Shown here piece after piece: positions 32,979 through 35,106 of a stretch of DNA of 35,106 bases (its first letter is position 1; each line of letters starts with the position of its first letter). Both the position numbers and the translations under genes were made by a program. Under the pieces are notes generated by a model. The model was not told the DNA's origin. It ran no database searches and saw nothing but the letters and a program-made list of their open reading frames with translations. Origin of the DNA: an uncultured Chloroflexota bacterium (GTDB taxonomy: Bacteria > Chloroflexota > Limnocylindria > Limnocylindrales > CSP1-4); assembly GCA_903822495.1 (NCBI GenBank), contig CAIJPD010000067.1, positions 1 to 35,106 on the forward strand, written 5' to 3'.

Positions 32979-33872
32979 TCAGATCGCCGTGTTGAACTGG
33001 AAGTAGCGCGGCATGAGCGCCAGCAGGTCGAAGACCATGGCCAGCCCGATGGCCACCACCAGCAGGCCGCCGATGAGCGAGACCAGCCGGCCGTGGCGGA
33101 CCAGCGGGCCCAGCAGGCGTGGCGCCCGGTCGTAGATCGCGGCGATGACGATGAACGGCAGCCCCAGGCCGATCGTGTACGCGACCAGCAGCGTCACCCC
33201 GGCCGCGGCCGTCTCCGACGTGGCCGCGAGGCCCAGGATTCCGCCGAGGATCACGCCGATGCACGGCGTCCAGCCCACGGCGAAGATGGCACCCAGCCCG
33301 AACGACGCCAGCCAGCCGCCACGGGTGCTGACCAGGCGTCCGCCCAGCCGCTCGGCAAACGACGGGCCGGTGGGGGCCCCCGCCGCGCCCGTGCCCCCGC
33401 GGTTCGGCGCCGCCAGCGCGATGGATCCGGTGACCTGCGAGAGCGAGCCCGCCGCGCCGCTCTCCAGCGGCCGCCACGTCCGCTCCAGGGTGGGGATCCG
33501 CAGGATGCCCGCAAGATTGAGGCCCAGCAGGACCAGGACCACGCCGCCCACCTGGCGGACCACGGGCAGGACGTCGACCAGCGGGCCGGCCAGGTAGGTG
33601 GCCGTGATGCCCAGGATCGTGAAGACGCCCCCGAAGCCGGCCACGAACGCGAGCGCATGGCGCATGGCCAGCCAGCGCGACGGGCGTCCGGATCCGGCAC
33701 GGCCCACCACCGCGATCGCCGTAAGCTGGCCGAGGTAGGCCGGGACCAGCGGGAGGACGCACGGGGAGAGGAAGCTCAGGAGGCCGGCCGCGAGGGCGAC
33801 GGCGATGGTCAGTTGTGAGCCGTCCAGGTCAGCCTCCCAGCGGGGACGCTTCGACCGGCGGGATGCCGCCAT
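32979..33872 (-). CDS. ccdA: Cytochrome c biogenesis protein CcdA (DsbD-type)
   Basis: A 297-aa (from 33872) membrane protein that moves reducing power across the membrane to partners such as the TlpA-like protein. The hallmark LLSFLSPCVLPLVPAYLG (C38) and the second Cys in AVGWTPCIGVILGGIL are present, with six or more membrane segments. A long hydrophilic insert (about 140-190) interrupts the usual compact fold. The start is uncertain. The ATG at 33872 gives a basic N-terminus overlapping the glutaredoxin-like gene by 44 nt and has no good ribosome site. A CTG at 33827 has GGGAGG 5 nt upstream, sits 2 nt past that gene's stop and would start right at the first membrane segment. Confidence 0.9.
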   Translation of the reverse strand: MAASRRSKRPRWEADLDGSQLTIAVALAAGLLSFLSPCVLPLVPAYLGQLTAIAVVGRAGSGRPSRWLAMRHALAFVAGFGGVFTILGITATYLAGPLVDVLPVVRQVGGVVLVLLGLNLAGILRIPTLERTWRPLESGAAGSLSQVTGSIALAAPNRGGTGAAGAPTGPSFAERLGGRLVSTRGGWLASFGLGAIFAVGWTPCIGVILGGILGLAATSETAAAGVTLLVAYTIGLGLPFIVIAAIYDRAPRLLGPLVRHGRLVSLIGGLLVVAIGLAMVFDLLALMPRYFQFNTAI

Positions 33873-34143
33873 CCGTGTCCAGGACGTCGCCCAGCAGCCG
33901 TCGGAGCTTGGCGGGGCTGGTGACCAGCTCCAGGTGGCGGTCCCCAAAGTCGACGACCGGGATCTTGTCGAACCAGGCGCGCTCCCAGGCGGGGTCGCTG
34001 GTGATGTCGCGCTCCTCGACCGCGGGGACCGGAAGGGCCAGCGCGCGCCGGCCCTCGATGATCAGCTCCAGGGCCTCCAGCGCCTCGCGGCACAGGCCGC
34101 AGCCGGGCTTGGTGTAGATGATCAGGCGGGGGACGTCGTTCAT
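33829..34143 (-). CDS. Glutaredoxin-like protein (DUF836 type)
   Basis: A 104-aa thioredoxin-fold protein starting RLIIYTKPGCGLCREALEAL, with the redox pair C-G-L-C, and containing the TSDPAWERAWFDKIPVV(D) segment typical of glutaredoxin-like DUF836 proteins. It is probably a cytoplasmic thiol partner in the operon with ccdA and the TlpA-like gene. The ATG at 34143 is chosen because TAGAAT lies 11 nt upstream; an in-frame ATG at 34182 would lie before that -10 box. Confidence 0.85.
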   Translation of the reverse strand: MNDVPRLIIYTKPGCGLCREALEALELIIEGRRALALPVPAVEERDITSDPAWERAWFDKIPVVDFGDRHLELVTSPAKLRRLLGDVLDTDGGIPPVEASPLGG

Positions 34144-34154
34144 GGGTCGGACGA

Positions 34155-34160
34155 ATTCTA
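34155..34160 (-). promoter_or_regulatory. -10 box for the thiol-redox operon
   Basis: Minus-strand TAGAAT, 11 nt before the ATG at 34143. It implies a leader of about 4 nt. Confidence 0.45.
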
Positions 34161-34245
34161 CGTCGGCGAGGCCGTAGGCCAACCTGAGCGCCGTCGGCGC
34201 ATCACCGGGCGGCCCGGTTTGCCGGCCTCCGGGTCCGCCGGGCGG

Positions 34246-34251
34246 TACGAT
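34246..34251 (+). promoter_or_regulatory. -10 box for tRNA-Arg
   Basis: TACGAT, 10 nt before the first tRNA base. Confidence 0.45.
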
Positions 34252-34261
34252 GAGCGCCTGC

Positions 34262-34337
34262 GCCCCCGTAGCTCAGTGGATAGAGCGATGCCGTCCTAAG
34301 GCATGCGTCGGCGGTTCGAATCCGTCCGGGGGCGCCA
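34262..34337 (+). tRNA. tRNA-Arg (anticodon CCT)
   Basis: A 76-nt cloverleaf with encoded CCA. The acceptor stem GCCCCCG pairs with CGGGGGC. The anticodon stem ATGCC/GGCAT holds the loop GTCCTAA, giving anticodon CCT. The T arm GGCGG-TTCGAAT-CCGTC has one weak pair. Mobile-element remnants begin immediately after it, so its 3' end is a likely integration site. Confidence 0.96.
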
Positions 34338-34949
34338 GAAGCAAACCGATGGGGCGTGCGCGAGGTCGCGGGGCAGGCAGGTGCTCGATCTGGTCCCCGC
34401 CGTCCTCCGTCACCGTCACTTGCGCCACCAGCGTTCGAGTCAGATCCCGCAGCTGTTCCGGTCCGGCGTTCTCGATCGCGGCACGGAGCGACCCTCCCAG
34501 CTCGGCGATGCGATCGAACGTGATCACCTGCTCGGGTTCCGGGACCGAAGCGAGTCCTGCCCACGTCTCCTGCATCCTGGCCCGGTAGTCACCGGGCTCG
34601 ATGTCCCCCAACTCGAACCGTACTTGAGCCGACTCAGTCGGCCCTTGAGGCGTTGGCGTACGTCGTCGGCGGTCCCGCGAGACAACGGGGACAGGCGCCG
34701 ACGCAACTCTCCGTGCGCGGCCTCGACGAGGGGCATGGGCAAGATCAGCGCGTGGATTGCGGAGAGCACCGCCTCGTCTGCCCTGGACACTCGAATCGCG
34801 GGACGCCCGCAGTCGCGCCACGGGTAGTACTTCCACTCCATGCCTCGCGCCGCCGTCGGCTGGCCTCGGAGACGCCTTCAACAGGGGCAGAGGATCAGGA
34901 GGCCGGCCGGCGGGCAGGCGCGAGTCCTGGGTGAGACGCCCTGGTTACT
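34338..34949 (-). pseudogene. Degraded serine recombinase (C-terminal part)
   Basis: On the minus strand, pieces of a large serine recombinase remain. A zinc-ribbon segment reads GLLILCPC, then an in-frame TGA (34878-34880), then RRLRG and, about 20 residues on, RDCGRPAIRVSRADEAV. The helical part continues through ALILPMPLVEAAHGELRRRL to RLKGRLSRLKYG. Near 34615 the homology shifts frame into FELGDIEPGDYRARMQ, and on to ELGGSLRAAIENAGPEQLRDLTRTLVAQV. The catalytic N-terminal domain is not seen. One stop and one frameshift make it non-functional. The last in-frame residues run into the antisense of tRNA-Arg and are not genuine protein. Confidence 0.75.
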
Positions 34950-35005
34950 AGCGCCGCGTGCGTTCCGGAACCTGTCAAGCCCGGTGAGACACCCGCGGTC
35001 GAAGA

Positions 35006-35106
35006 TTAGGCTCGCGGCACCTCCCTCACCGGTCGGTTGATCCAGACCTCGGCGGGGACCGGCCTTGGTGCCGGCAGGCCCCTGACGAACCGCTCCGGGT
35101 GCGCCG
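35006..35106 (-). CDS. C-terminal end of an IS3-type transposase (partial)
   Basis: The minus-strand frame from the window edge to a TAA (35006-35008) encodes 32 residues beginning AHPERFVRGLPAPRPVP and including AEVWINRP. This matches the usual end of IS3-family/rve-type transposases (xPERF..GRP..P.LP..VWINPP). The rest lies beyond the window. It sits just upstream of the broken recombinase, in the same debris zone next to tRNA-Arg. No terminal inverted repeat could be confirmed. Confidence 0.7.
   Translation of the reverse strand, partial: AHPERFVRGLPAPRPVPAEVWINRPVREVPRA

Noticed and set aside
34262..34337. Protein end reading DGFEPPTHALGRHRSIH on the minus strand
   Set aside because: This is the antisense translation of tRNA-Arg, a familiar annotation artefact, not protein.

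Overview
This 35.1 kb, very GC-rich bacterial window has dense gene packing, frequent GTG starts and stop/start overlaps (ATGA, GTGA, TGATG). The gene content suggests an uncultured high-GC Chloroflexota lineage, possibly Limnocylindria/Ellin6529-like: a cmk-plsC fusion beside ispH, der and gpsA, an EtfD-type oxidoreductase with ETF, DUF5671 and DUF4332 proteins, and a deazaflavin-type nitroreductase. That placement is inference. Many genes have a TANNNT -10 box only 6-9 nt before the start codon, which points to leaderless transcription.

Layout. 1-5.6 kb: the repetitive tail of an upstream protein, then a housekeeping operon cmk-plsC, ispH, der, gpsA. 5.7 kb: tRNA-Pro(GGG). 6.0-13.0 kb: a secreted HNH-like lipoprotein, a small unknown protein, an AhpD-like protein with an LLM flavin oxidoreductase, a lipoprotein, a membrane-anchored alpha/beta hydrolase, a GNAT acetyltransferase and a DUF385-type nitroreductase. 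13.1-17.9 kb: an uncharacterised group of two zinc-ribbon proteins, a 459-aa protein of unknown function, a DUF5671 membrane protein and a membrane-anchored NTF2-like protein. 18.0-23.0 kb: DUF4332, DUF1461 and M50/CBS proteins, then molybdenum cofactor genes moeA, moaC and mog/moaB. 23.0-28.5 kb: an electron-transfer module (EtfD-like membrane FeS protein, acyl-CoA dehydrogenase, EtfB, EtfA) that should pass electrons from acyl-CoA oxidation to quinone. 28.5-31.4 kb: a small membrane protein, then nrdR and dcd, a pair devoted to dNTP supply. 31.5-34.1 kb: an MBL-fold hydrolase convergent with a thiol-redox operon (glutaredoxin-like, CcdA, TlpA-like). 34.26 kb: tRNA-Arg(CCT), followed by mobile-element debris: a broken serine recombinase and the C-terminus of an IS3-type transposase.

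Most striking observations: dcd carries a 346-residue in-frame intein inserted in the dCTP deaminase active-site motif. It starts with Ala and has Trp, Cys and Thr at the positions that define class 3 inteins, plus an apparently intact LAGLIDADG endonuclease. The nrdR promoter/leader holds five ACCACC...GGTGGT palindromes. The acyl-CoA dehydrogenase promoter region has a repeated bipartite motif and a perfect 11-bp inverted repeat. The M50 protease has HDLAH in place of HExxH. No CRISPR array, prophage or recognisable defence island is present.
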